Shown: piece after piece, positions 1-9,918 of the stretch
Layout: the number at the start of each line of letters is the position of its first letter
Numbering within the stretch: the first letter of the stretch is position 1
DNA from: GCA-016699835 sp964543905
GTDB lineage: Bacteria; Planctomycetota; Phycisphaerae; Phycisphaerales; UBA1924
Length of the DNA: 64,000 nucleotides
Reading direction: 5' to 3'
Assembly (NCBI GenBank): GCA_964543905.1
Contig: CAZIZO010000005.1
Coordinates: 186,001 to 250,000, forward strand
The notes under the pieces: model-generated
Told to the model about the DNA's origin: nothing
What the model saw: the letters and a program-made list of their open reading frames with translations, nothing else
Database searches by the model: none
Translations under genes and position numbers: made by a program

Positions 1-1865
1 CGGCCGAAATCGTTGGCGTAGTTGATGAGCAACCCGCCGCCCGCGATCGAGCCGGTGCCCCATCCGCCATCGACGAGGGCGCGGGCGTTGTTGGCGTTGT
101 TGCCCTGGCCGCCGCCACGCCCCTTGAGAATGAAGTCGGTGCCGCGGCTGGTGATCGTGCCGTTGACGTCGAGGAGGGTGGCGGGAGAAACGGTGCCGAT
201 GCCGACGAGCCCGGCGCTGGTGATGCTCATGCGTTTGACGCCGGCGCCCCCGGTGTAGAAGTCGAGGCCGAAGCGATTGGGAGCGCCGACGGTGCGGGCG
301 GATCCGATGCCTTCGCCGGCGAGGCTGCCGAAGGAGATGCCATAGACGCGGTTGTTGATGACGAGATTGCCGTTGTTGGATTCCCCCTGATCGACGTTGA
401 GCCCGCCGACGATGGAGACGGACTCTTGAGGAGCGGTGGTGCCGATGCCCATTTGCCCGCTGCCGTTGTCGAGGAGGTTTCGGAAGGCGGGGTTGCCGCC
501 GGTGTTGGTGGCGGAACCGACGCGTCCATCGTTGGCGATGGAGAAGAAGGAGCGACGGGTGAGTGGGGCGACCTGACCGAAGTTGCCCGAGGCGGCGGGG
601 TTGTAGATGCCGAGGTGGAGCGTACCGAAGGAGTTCCAGAGGACGCCGCCGCCGGAGTCGTTGGAGTTTTTGATGCGGAGCCCGACGTCGGGTCCAGTGA
701 TCTCGACTTTGTCAAGGGCCTGCCCGACGGCGGTTCCGAGGCCGGGGGTGGTGGTGCCGATCCCGAGGAAGCCGCCGTTGCGAATGGCGAAGTGTCGCGC
801 GGCACCGATCTCTTCGAGGTAGAAGTAATCACCCGTCGAGTCATAGTTCATGGCATAGGTCTTGGCGTCGGCCGTGTTGGCGAGGGCGACGGCTCCGTCC
901 TGAACGGTGAGTTTCTGGGAGGGCGAAACGGTGCCGACGCCGACATGGCCGTTGGTGTTGAGGATGCTGAGGAGGGGCGTGCCCGCAGAGTTGGTGAACT
1001 GGGTGCGTCCCGAGGTGATGCCGAGGTTGCCGAAGGTCATGACGCCGTCGCTCCCGCCGTTGAAGACCATGTCGCCCGCAGCGGACGTGAAGCGAACGAA
1101 GGAGCCGGCGCCGGCGGCGAGGTCGAACTTCTCGGTGGGGAGGGTGCCGACGCCGAGACGAGCGGCGAAGTTGTTGTCTTGCGTGAAGACCTGGTTGAGG
1201 CGTCCCAAGAGCGCGACATTGCTGCTGAGTTGGGAGTCGGAAACGGGACCGGTATAGGAAGAGGCCGCGACGTTGGTGAGGCCCGCGCCGTTGCCGACAA
1301 AGACGTTGCTCGCGTTACTGAAGGTCTTGGCGCCCGAGATGGTCTGCGTGGTGTTGCCCTGGACGAGGCTATTCCCGGTGACGAAGGCGGCGGGGAGCGT
1401 GCCGGAGAGGCCCGACGCATCGACGCCCAGTGCTTTGGTCGCGACCTTGGCGAAGGGGGTCTGGGTGAGGCGCTGGCGAGGGGAGAGCGTGACGAATGCG
1501 CCGGAACCGGGGGCACGAACGGAGATCTGGAGCCAGCGCGGCTCGGCACCGGTACCGAACGCGTCGGTCGCGGGTGGGTTGGGAAGGAAGGCGACGCTGT
1601 CGGCGGTGAAGATGCCGTTGTTGAACGTGACGGGATACGGACCAGCGGTTCCCCTGAGCGTGCCGCCGCTCTGGAGGTCGAACAACTCGAACCGAACTTC
1701 GCCTGCGCCTTGGAGGGGCTGCCCGGAGGCGTTGCGGGCCTCACCTTGGTAGGTGATGACGGCGGGCGTGCCGCCGGCTTCGCTCTGGGCGAGCGCGGCG
1801 AGCGGGCAGATTCCACCCGCGACGATCGCGAGCGCCAGAGCCAACCGGGAAGTTGCAACCTTCAT
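1..1865 (-). CDS. Secreted tail-fibre-like repeat protein (C-terminus outside window)
   Basis: Reading the minus strand from the ATG at 1865 gives about 621 codons without a stop, running off the left edge. It begins with a signal peptide (MKVATSRLALALAIVAGG, cleavage near LAQS). Next is a beta-rich N-terminal domain starting AVITYQGEARNASGQPL, then many phage-tail-fibre-like motifs: VGVGTVSP, LGIGTTTP, MGIGTTAP and VGIGTVSP followed by LLDVNG. AGGAG lies 6 bases before the ATG, which supports this start. Such proteins usually end in a peptidase S74/trimerisation module, but that part would lie outside the window. Likely a cell-surface or secreted fibre; its ligand is unknown. It is transcribed divergently from the ECF sigma gene at 2057, so regulation by that sigma is possible but unproven. 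The plus-strand frames over this region are shadows. Confidence 0.8.
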   Translation of the reverse strand, partial: MKVATSRLALALAIVAGGICPLAALAQSEAGGTPAVITYQGEARNASGQPLQGAGEVRFELFDLQSGGTLRGTAGPYPVTFNNGIFTADSVAFLPNPPATDAFGTGAEPRWLQISVRAPGSGAFVTLSPRQRLTQTPFAKVATKALGVDASGLSGTLPAAFVTGNSLVQGNTTQTISGAKTFSNASNVFVGNGAGLTNVAASSYTGPVSDSQLSSNVALLGRLNQVFTQDNNFAARLGVGTLPTEKFDLAAGAGSFVRFTSAAGDMVFNGGSDGVMTFGNLGITSGRTQFTNSAGTPLLSILNTNGHVGVGTVSPSQKLTVQDGAVALANTADAKTYAMNYDSTGDYFYLEEIGAARHFAIRNGGFLGIGTTTPGLGTAVGQALDKVEITGPDVGLRIKNSNDSGGGVLWNSFGTLHLGIYNPAASGNFGQVAPLTRRSFFSIANDGRVGSATNTGGNPAFRNLLDNGSGQMGIGTTAPQESVSIVGGLNVDQGESNNGNLVINNRVYGISFGSLAGEGIGSARTVGAPNRFGLDFYTGGAGVKRMSITSAGLVGIGTVSPATLLDVNGTITSRGTDFILKGRGGGQGNNANNARALVDGGWGTGSIAGGGLLINYANDFG

Positions 1866-2056
1866 ACACGTCTCCTGAGCAGCAATCCCATCGCGCACGA
1901 TGTACGGGAGCGACCACCGGGTTCCGCGGCCCGCCCCGTTTTCGGAACCCCAAACGTCGCCCTGACGCGCAATCGCATCAACGGCGGCTTGTTCCGACGA
2001 TGGAATCGTGCGATACTGGAACAGCGGAGAGAACATCGAGCGGGGAGTTTTCTACG

Positions 2057-2698
2057 ATGGAGCGACGTGAGGGCCAGGACGAGGCGAACATCCGCGAACC
2101 TGCTCACGGCGACGACGGGTTGGGCTTTGCGTCGTCGCGGCTCGCGTCGAAGGACCTTTTGCCGCTGGTCTACGACGAGTTGCGTCGGCTGGCGGCGGCA
2201 CGACTGGCGCGAGAACCGGGTGGGGTTGCGGGCAATACGCTGCCGCCGACGGCACTGGTCCACGAGGCGTATCTGCGTCTGGTGAGGAAGGGCGACGACG
2301 CGGCGAAAGTCTGGAACACACGCGGGCACTTCTTTGCGGCGGCGGCGGAGGCGATGCGACGGATTTTGGTCGAGAAGGCCCGAGAACGCATCCGCCACGC
2401 GAAGCACGGGAAGCGGGAAGCGATCACCTTCAGCGAGTTATCGGGGGAAGCGGGTTCTCCGGAGGTGGACATGCTCGCGCTCGACGACGCGCTCGAGGCG
2501 TTGGAGCGGATGGATCGTCGCAAGTACGAGGTGGTGATGCTGCGCTTCTTCGCTGGGGTGAGTGTGGAGACGAGCGCGGAACTGCTGGGCGTCGCGGAGA
2601 TGACGGTGAAGCGTGATTGGGCGTTCGCGCGGGCGTGGCTGATCGATCGCATCCAGGGCGAGGACAACCCGCCCGCAACCGGGCCGAGCGAGGCATGA
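2057..2698 (+). CDS. ECF RNA polymerase sigma factor (TIGR02999/SinI-like)
   Basis: About 213 residues. Region 2 includes LLPLVYDELRRLAAARL, TALVHEAYLRLV and GHFFAAAAEAMRRILVEKAR; region 4 includes MLRFFAGVSVETSAELLGV followed by a helix-turn-helix (MTVKRDWAFARAWL). This is the planctomycete-rich ECF type with the conserved R-R-I-L-V-(E/D)-x-A-R stretch. The start at 2057 follows GGGGAG by about 10 bases; the frame is open further upstream, so a start at 2000 is possible. Its stop codon overlaps the start of the kinase gene in an ATGA junction, which implies translational coupling and one regulatory unit. No anti-sigma factor is seen; the kinase may take that role. A paralogous pair sits at 53977-57467. 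Confidence 0.9.
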   Translation: MERREGQDEANIREPAHGDDGLGFASSRLASKDLLPLVYDELRRLAAARLAREPGGVAGNTLPPTALVHEAYLRLVRKGDDAAKVWNTRGHFFAAAAEAMRRILVEKARERIRHAKHGKREAITFSELSGEAGSPEVDMLALDDALEALERMDRRKYEVVMLRFFAGVSVETSAELLGVAEMTVKRDWAFARAWLIDRIQGEDNPPATGPSEA

Positions 2699-5600
2699 CC
2701 GGTCCCGACGACGACACTCGCGGCATGGACACGCGGTTGGAAGAGGTCTTTGCGCGCGTCCTGGACCTTTCGCCCGAGGAACGCGCGAGGGTCATTGAAG
2801 CCGAGTGCGGGCAGGATGCGAGGGCGGTCGCTCGCTTACGGCGATTGCTGGCGGCGCACGATACGGCGGAGCGCCTGCTCCCGACCCCGCCGAACGAGGG
2901 CCGCCTGCCGGGAGGGGAATCGTTGCATGGAGATCCGCTCCTCGGCGAGCGTGTGGGCATGTATCGAGTGGAGCGACTGATCGGGATCGGTGGGATGGGT
3001 GCGGTCTATGAAGCGACGCAGGAATCGCCCAAGCGGCGAGTGGCGTTGAAGGTGATGCGAACGGGGCTGGTGGCGAAGGGAGCCGCGCAGCGATTCCGCG
3101 TCGAGGCGGAGGCGTTGGGCGCGCTCGAGCACCCGCACATCGCGAGGATCTACGAAGCGGGTGTGGCGATCACGAAGGGCGGACGCCTGCCGTACTTTGC
3201 GATGGAGTTGATCTCCGGACGGACGCTGCTGGAGCACGCGAAGACACAGCGGATGAGCACGCGCGAGCGGATCGGGCTGTTCGTCACGGTGTGCGATGCG
3301 GTGGAGCACGCCCACCGGCGGGGGATCATCCATCGTGACCTCAAGCCCGGGAACATCCTCGTGACCCCGGATGGGCAGGCGAAGGTGCTCGACTTCGGGG
3401 TGGCACGGCTGACGGCCTCGGACCTGCCCGCGACCATGCCGCACACGGAAGCGGGTCAACTCCTGGGCACGTTGCAGTACATGAGCCCCGAACAAGCGAG
3501 CGGCGATCCGCGTGCGATCGACACGCGCTCGGACGTGTACGCGCTGGGCGTGGTGCTGTATGAAATGTTGAGCGGCGTGCTGCCGTACGACGTTTCGACC
3601 TCGACGCTGCTGCAGGCCGCACAGATGATCCAGGATCAAGAGCCACGCCCGCTTGGAGAACTGGTCGCGGAACTGCGCGGCGACGTGGAGACGATCGTGC
3701 GCAAGGCGATCGAGAAGCGACCGGAGATGCGGTATCAATCCGCGGGGGAACTGGCGGCGGACCTTCGTCGCTCCCTGTCGCACGAGCCGATCGCGGCCCG
3801 GGCGCCCAGCGCCGTGTACTACCTGCGGAAGTTTGTTCGACGGCATCGGGCGCTGTCGTTGGGGGCCGCGAGCGTGATCGCGGCGTTGCTGCTGGGCGTC
3901 GTGGGCACCTCGATCGGGCTGAAGCGGGCGATGGACGCTCGCCACCTGGCCGACCAGAACGCGGCCGAGAGCGTGCGGCATGCGGCGGAGAGCGAGATCA
4001 ACGAGTACATCGCGAATGTGCAAGCGGCGTCGGCCTCGATGCGTGCGGGCGACCTGGGCACGGCGCGGGCGAGGCTGGAGGCCGCCCACCCGAAGCATCG
4101 AGGCTGGGAATGGAATCTTGCTCGCGCGCAACTCGATCAGAGCGTGCGCACGCTGGCGCCGGGTGGAGGGCACTTTTGCACGGGCCTGGCCCTCTCGCGG
4201 GACGAGCAGTCGCTGGCCATGACGAACGGCGACTCGCTCGCGATCTTCGACGTGGAAACAGGACGACGCGTGCGGGGACGCTCGCGGGATGGACTGAGCG
4301 GCTCACGATTCGGGGCGGTCGCGTGGAGCCCGGATGGGTCGCGGCTGGCGCTCTCCCTCGCGTACGACCGTCGCGTGGCGATCCTGGACAGCCTCACGCT
4401 GGAGCCCGTGGCGCACATCGACGGGCTGGTCAATGAAGTGGTGGGAATCGAATGGTCGCCCGATGGCTCGCTCGTCGCGGTCGGCGCGGGATTCTGGACC
4501 TCGGCGGAGGAGCGGGATCGAACGATCACGCTGCACGACGGGAATGATGGGCGTCTGGTGCGCACGATCACCGGGCTCCCTGCGCGGGCCAACACGCTTC
4601 GTTGGTCCCCCGACGGGGCTCGGCTGCTGGCGGGCACGGTCCGCGGAATCGCGATCTATGACACGGAGTCGTGGCAACGAGTGGGGGTGACGCCCGAGCC
4701 GGCGTCGTCCGCTCGAGACGCGGGCGCCGCATGGAGCGAGGATGGTCGATGGGCGTTGACGGCGCACGCGGGGATCGTCCAGATCATGGATTTCGCACGC
4801 CCGACCGCCCCGAGGCGCTTCGCGATCGCCCACTCGGAACCGGCGCACGTGGCGATCTTGTCGGGAGGCGACGCGTTTGTCGCGACCGTGGCCGGCGGCG
4901 TGGCGGTCTTTGACGTGGAGAGCGGACGAATCCGGCGGTCCCTCCGCGGCATCGAGGGCGGGGTCTTCCAGTTTGTTGCGTCCACGCGTCGAGCGGCGGC
5001 CTGGACCGGCGCGAGCACGGGGGAAGTGAAGGAATGGGACTTGAACGCGGTGGGCGACGTGCTGGAGGTTCAGGCGATCGACGTGGCGACCCCAACGCCC
5101 GATTTTCGGAGCGTCGTTCATCCGTGCCCGATCTTGGGTGAGAATGGCAAGGGGCCGCTGAGCGTGCGCGACGGGCGCACGGGCGAGGTCGTGCGCGAGT
5201 TCTACGCGGGCGAGGCGATCGAAGCGGGGAGCACGCTGACGATCACACCCGATGGGAGGTACGTCATCCGGACCCAAGCGGGGCCTGTCCTGACGGCGTA
5301 CGACCTCGTGGAGGGCGCGACATGGACGCGTCGGCTGGGCACGGGGCAGGACGTCGGCGTGAGTGTGTGCACGCCGGATGGCTCCCTCGTGTTGCACGGG
5401 GTGGGACCTGCCGTGCGATGCTTCGAGGTGCCCACGCTGTCGCCGAGCGTGGGGTGGACGTTGGCGGAGGGCCCGATCGCGCCGGGCGTGCTCGCGGAGA
5501 CGCTGAAGATATCCCCCGATGGGCAGTTGGCGGCATGTTCGGCGAGCGCGGGGCGGATCGCGATCATCCGTCGAGACCGCCCGGGCGTCGAGTTTGTCGA

Positions 5601-6024
5601 AGTGATGGAAGGGATGACGAACTCGGTCGCGTTTTCGGCGGATGGAGCGTGGATCGCCGCAGGGGGCACGGAGGGACAGGTGGCTCTGGTGGATGTGTCG
5701 CAGCGCCGTGTCGCGGCGAGGCTTCACCCGCTCGCGACCCAGGTCGCCCGGATGTGCTTTGATCGCGAGTCGCGTCGGTTGTTTGTGCCGCAGCGTGACG
5801 GCACGATCCGAATCCTGGGACTTTTCTGGTTGCCGGGCTCACCGGATCCCAGGCTGGTCGAGGTGAGCACGCTGCGTGCGGGGGCGTATTGGATAGAGCA
5901 CACGTATCTGAGCGCCGACGGGACGCGGCTCATGGCCGCGACCGCATGGCCGGCGAATCGTTACTTCATCTGGGATACGCGAGGCGAGGGTCGCATCCTT
6001 GAGGAGCGGCGAGAACGCCGGTGA
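2695..6024 (+). CDS. Membrane Ser/Thr protein kinase with C-terminal WD40-like propeller
   Basis: About 1109 residues from the ATG overlapping the sigma stop. Residues 1-85 are helical. The kinase domain spans about 88-350: glycine loop GIGGMGAVYEA, Lys119 in VALKVM, catalytic HRD at 213-215 in HRDLKPGN, DFGVAR, and the PEQ motif of the activation segment. One membrane helix lies at about 386-409 (ALSLGAASVIAALLLGVVG). A coiled segment follows, then about 600 residues of WD40-like repeats (WSPDGSRLALS, WSPDGSLVAVG, WSPDGARLLAG, ISPDGQLAACS) predicted to lie outside the membrane. It probably senses a signal through the propeller and controls the coupled ECF factor by phosphorylation; that mechanism is inferred from gene pairing. 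All catalytic motifs are intact. Confidence 0.9.
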   Translation: MTGPDDDTRGMDTRLEEVFARVLDLSPEERARVIEAECGQDARAVARLRRLLAAHDTAERLLPTPPNEGRLPGGESLHGDPLLGERVGMYRVERLIGIGGMGAVYEATQESPKRRVALKVMRTGLVAKGAAQRFRVEAEALGALEHPHIARIYEAGVAITKGGRLPYFAMELISGRTLLEHAKTQRMSTRERIGLFVTVCDAVEHAHRRGIIHRDLKPGNILVTPDGQAKVLDFGVARLTASDLPATMPHTEAGQLLGTLQYMSPEQASGDPRAIDTRSDVYALGVVLYEMLSGVLPYDVSTSTLLQAAQMIQDQEPRPLGELVAELRGDVETIVRKAIEKRPEMRYQSAGELAADLRRSLSHEPIAARAPSAVYYLRKFVRRHRALSLGAASVIAALLLGVVGTSIGLKRAMDARHLADQNAAESVRHAAESEINEYIANVQAASASMRAGDLGTARARLEAAHPKHRGWEWNLARAQLDQSVRTLAPGGGHFCTGLALSRDEQSLAMTNGDSLAIFDVETGRRVRGRSRDGLSGSRFGAVAWSPDGSRLALSLAYDRRVAILDSLTLEPVAHIDGLVNEVVGIEWSPDGSLVAVGAGFWTSAEERDRTITLHDGNDGRLVRTITGLPARANTLRWSPDGARLLAGTVRGIAIYDTESWQRVGVTPEPASSARDAGAAWSEDGRWALTAHAGIVQIMDFARPTAPRRFAIAHSEPAHVAILSGGDAFVATVAGGVAVFDVESGRIRRSLRGIEGGVFQFVASTRRAAAWTGASTGEVKEWDLNAVGDVLEVQAIDVATPTPDFRSVVHPCPILGENGKGPLSVRDGRTGEVVREFYAGEAIEAGSTLTITPDGRYVIRTQAGPVLTAYDLVEGATWTRRLGTGQDVGVSVCTPDGSLVLHGVGPAVRCFEVPTLSPSVGWTLAEGPIAPGVLAETLKISPDGQLAACSASAGRIAIIRRDRPGVEFVEVMEGMTNSVAFSADGAWIAAGGTEGQVALVDVSQRRVAARLHPLATQVARMCFDRESRRLFVPQRDGTIRILGLFWLPGSPDPRLVEVSTLRAGAYWIEHTYLSADGTRLMAATAWPANRYFIWDTRGEGRILEERRERR

Positions 6025-6090
6025 GTCCGGCGAGCCCGCCCCGAGGATGGAAGGGTGAGGGCAAGATCAGAAGATGGGCCGAAGAAGAAA

Positions 6091-6114
6091 AGGCCCGGGC
6101 GAGTGCCCGGGCCT
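6091..6114 (-). terminator. Rho-independent terminator of fusA
   Basis: Perfect 10-bp inverted repeat AGGCCCGGGC / GCCCGGGCCT with a 4-base loop, 26 bases beyond the fusA stop. On the minus strand it is followed by TTTCTTCTTC. The kinase on the other strand ends at 6024, so the hairpin separates two converging genes. Confidence 0.75.
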
Positions 6115-6140
6115 GTGAGGGTGTGGTGAATGAGGAGAGA

Positions 6141-8330
6141 TTACTTCTTTTTGCCGCCGCCGGCATCGGCCTTGCCTTCGCCGGCTTGGGCCTTGAGGAC
6201 TTCCTGCATCATGCTGGTGGGCATGGCGCGGTACTCGAGGAACTCCATGGTGCTGGAGGCGCGCCCCTGGGACATGCCGCGGATGGCGGTGGTGTAGCCG
6301 AAGAGTTCGGCGAGGGGGATCTCGGCGGTGACCAACTTGACGGGGTCACGATCTTCGGTGTCGATGATCATGCCACGTCGGGACGAGATGTCGCCGGTGA
6401 TGTTGCCGAGGTAGTCGTTGGGGACCGTGACGACGACCTTCATGATGGGTTCGAGAAGGACGGGTCCGGCGGCGTTGACGGCCTCCTGAAGGGCGATGCG
6501 ACCGGCCTGCTCGAAGGCGATCTGGGACGAGTCGACGGCGTGGTAGGAGCCGTAGGTCAGCGTGACCTTGACGTTGATGAGTTGGTAGCCGAACTTGACA
6601 CCGCTCTTCGCGGTCTCGCGGACGCCGTACTCGATGGAGGGGATGAACTCCTTGGGAATCACGCCGCCCACGATCTTGTTCTCGAAGGCGATGTTGTCGG
6701 TAAAATCGAGTTCCTCTTCGGCGGCCTGAGCGGCGGTGAAGGGCTCGATGGTGATGGTGCAGTCACCAAACTGACCACGACCACCGGATTGCTTCTTGAA
6801 AAGCCCGCGGACTTCCTCGGCCTTGCGGGTGATGGCCTCGCGATAACTGACCTTGGGCTTGCCGGTCTCGACGTTGACCTTCATGTCGCGGATGAGTTTG
6901 TTGCGGATGATTTCGAGGTGCAACTCGCCCATGCCGGCGATGATGGTCTGCCCGGTTTCCTCGTCGTAGTTGAAGCGGAAGGAGGGGTCCTCGCGACGGA
7001 TGATCGCGAGCGATTCGGAGAGTTTGCGCTTGTCGTCCTGGCTCTTGGGCTCGATCGACATGGCGATGACGGGCTCGGGGAAGTGCATGCGCTCGAGGAT
7101 GATGGGATCGTCCTGATCGCAGAGCGTGTCCCCGGTGAAGGAATCCTTGATGCCGACGACGGCGACGATGTTGCCGGCGGTGGTCTCTTCGAGGGGGATG
7201 CGGTTCTGGGCGTGCATTTCGAAGATGCGGCTGGCGTTCTCGCGTTTGCCGTTGCCCGGGTTGAGGAGGCGGGTGCCCTTGGTGAGGGTGCCGGAATAGA
7301 CGCGGATGTAGGTGAGGTCGCCGTGCTGATCGCTCACGACCTTGAAGACGAGCGCGGCGAAGGGCGCCTTGGGATCGTGCGGGCGGCTCAGGGGAACGTT
7401 CTTGTCCTTGGGGTCGGTGCCGGTGACTTCGGGCTTCTCCGTGGGCGAGGGGAGGTAATCGACGACGGCGTCGAGGAGCAACTGGACGCCGATGTTCCGG
7501 AGCGCAGCGCCGCAGAGGACGGGGTAGCACTTGCGTTCGACGGTGGCCTTGCGCAGGGCCTTTTTGATCTGTTCGATCGTGGGCTCCTTGCCTTCGAGGT
7601 AGAGTTCCATCAACGCATCGTCGAGTTCGCTGACCTTTTCGAGCATGACGTGGCGCCACTTGTCGAAGTACTCCTTCTCTTCCGCAGGAATATCGACTTC
7701 GCGGACCTTGTCGCCCTTATCGCCTTCGAAGAAGAAGGCACGCTTGGTCACCAGGTCCATGACGCCCTTGTGCTCGTGCCCGTGCCCGATGGGGCACTGG
7801 ATCGGGATGCCGTTGGCGCCGAGGCGCTTCTTGATGGTGTCGTAGGAGAAATCGAACGAGGCGCCGATCTTGTCGCACTTGTTGATGAAGCAGAGTCGCG
7901 GGACCTTGTACCGGTCGGCCTGGCGCCAGACGGTTTCGGACTGCGCTTCGACGCCTTCCTTGCCGTCGAAGACGGCGACCGCGCCGTCGAGGACGCGGAG
8001 GGAGCGTTCGACTTCAATGGTGAAGTCGACGTGCCCGGGGGTGTCGATAAGGTTGAGTTTGTAATCTTTGCCGTTGCGGGTCCAGGGGCAGGTGGTGGCG
8101 GCGGACTGGATCGTGATGCCGCGCTCTTGTTCTTCCTGCAGGAAGTCCATGGTGGCGGTGCCTTCGTGCACTTCGCCGATCTTGTAGTTCTTGCCGGTGT
8201 AGAAAAGGATGCGCTCGGACACGGTGGTCTTGCCCGCGTCGATGTGGGCGCAGATCCCGAAGTTTCGGATGAAGGACAGGTCGGAACCCGACCCAGCGGC
8301 GACGGCGGACGGTGCGGCAGCGGTGGACAT
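6141..8330 (-). CDS. fusA: Translation elongation factor G
   Basis: 729 residues, the usual EF-G length. EF-G is the cytosolic GTPase that moves tRNA and mRNA through the ribosome after peptide bond formation. Visible motifs: G1 AHIDAGKTT, switch region ERGITIQSAATTCPW, G3 DTPGHVDF, G4 NKCDK, then the beta-barrel, domain IV (GGRGQFGDCTITIEP, IPKEFIPSIEYG) and domain V ending in GMSQGRASSTMEF. The tail is Lys/Gly-rich (GGGKKK). The start has GAGGT six bases upstream. It stands alone, not in the usual rpsL-rpsG-fusA-tuf operon, and has its own promoter (8586-8613) and terminator (6091-6114). A 777-residue open frame on the opposite strand is a codon-bias shadow. Confidence 0.97.
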   Translation of the reverse strand: MSTAAAPSAVAAGSGSDLSFIRNFGICAHIDAGKTTVSERILFYTGKNYKIGEVHEGTATMDFLQEEQERGITIQSAATTCPWTRNGKDYKLNLIDTPGHVDFTIEVERSLRVLDGAVAVFDGKEGVEAQSETVWRQADRYKVPRLCFINKCDKIGASFDFSYDTIKKRLGANGIPIQCPIGHGHEHKGVMDLVTKRAFFFEGDKGDKVREVDIPAEEKEYFDKWRHVMLEKVSELDDALMELYLEGKEPTIEQIKKALRKATVERKCYPVLCGAALRNIGVQLLLDAVVDYLPSPTEKPEVTGTDPKDKNVPLSRPHDPKAPFAALVFKVVSDQHGDLTYIRVYSGTLTKGTRLLNPGNGKRENASRIFEMHAQNRIPLEETTAGNIVAVVGIKDSFTGDTLCDQDDPIILERMHFPEPVIAMSIEPKSQDDKRKLSESLAIIRREDPSFRFNYDEETGQTIIAGMGELHLEIIRNKLIRDMKVNVETGKPKVSYREAITRKAEEVRGLFKKQSGGRGQFGDCTITIEPFTAAQAAEEELDFTDNIAFENKIVGGVIPKEFIPSIEYGVRETAKSGVKFGYQLINVKVTLTYGSYHAVDSSQIAFEQAGRIALQEAVNAAGPVLLEPIMKVVVTVPNDYLGNITGDISSRRGMIIDTEDRDPVKLVTAEIPLAELFGYTTAIRGMSQGRASSTMEFLEYRAMPTSMMQEVLKAQAGEGKADAGGGKKK

Positions 8331-8565
8331 GACGGAACCTCAATACTGACTTGAACACCCGCGACACGGATTCCTTCCGATCGCGGTCCCAAGGCCAAAC
8401 ACGCCCGGGATCGTGGGGAACTCTTTGTTCGACGTTGGCTCGCCACCTTGGCGGGCCGGGAAGATTCAAATGGAAGGGCAGCGGGGCGTCGTGTGTGACG
8501 CTTCAACGTCCGGGGGCGATTTCTTCGTCCTCGTCCATACGGCGAACCTCAGACCCGCTCACATT

Positions 8566-8580
8566 GGCGGACACTCCGCC
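8566..8580. repeat. Perfect hairpin at the 5' end of the fusA leader
   Basis: GGCGGA-CAC-TCCGCC, a 6-bp perfect inverted repeat with a 3-base loop. It starts about 5 bases downstream of the predicted fusA -10 box, so it would form the first bases of the fusA transcript or act as an operator on the promoter. Confidence 0.45.
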
Positions 8581-8585
8581 TGTCA

Positions 8586-8613
8586 ATAGTAAGGACGAGT
8601 CCGACGGAATCAA
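8586..8613 (-). promoter_or_regulatory. Sigma-70-type promoter of fusA
   Basis: On the minus strand, TTGATT (8613-8608) is followed after 16 bases by TACTAT (8591-8586). Both fit the vegetative consensus. The predicted start is near 8579, leaving a leader of about 250 bases before the fusA ATG at 8330. Nothing else recognisable was seen in 8331-8565. Confidence 0.55.
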
Positions 8614-8753
8614 GCCCGTGGACATGGGCCGTCCGGGCGTTCGGAGCAGTGCCTTGGACCTTGTTGTCCACCAGTCCCGACTTCATGTGGTTCGGAATCG
8701 CCCGCACGGGATCGAAAAAGGAAGGCAGGTCCACGGCAAAGGAGGCTACTGAA

Positions 8754-8877
8754 ATGGTTATAAGACTATCGCCGCACGGGACACTCGCCGACAAACAGAG
8801 CCGCTCCGAAGAGCACGAGGGAGACAGGGGAGAGGCCGACGGGCGATCGCACGAGAAGAGAGACGGAGGCTGGAGCG

Positions 8878-8906
<29 letters not shown>
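8754..8906 (+). CDS. Possible small protein, 50 residues, unknown
   Basis: A strong Shine-Dalgarno sequence (AAAGGAGG) stands 7 bases before an ATG that opens a 50-codon frame. The product is hydrophilic and charged (SRSEEHEGDRGEADG) with no recognised domain. It overlaps the end of the opposite-strand dehydrogenase gene by 29 bases. In its favour is only the ribosome binding site; against it are the overlap, the low-complexity composition and the lack of a family. It may be chance. Confidence 0.2.
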
Positions 8907-9891
<985 letters not shown>

Positions 9892-9918
9892 GGAGAGGAA
9901 CCTTGAACGGTCACGAGA

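Noticed and set aside
6021..8354. 777-codon open frame opposite fusA
   Set aside because: It mirrors the fusA codons with no recognisable domain; the repetitive Asp/Gly/Leu-rich product is what reverse-complemented high-GC coding sequence gives.
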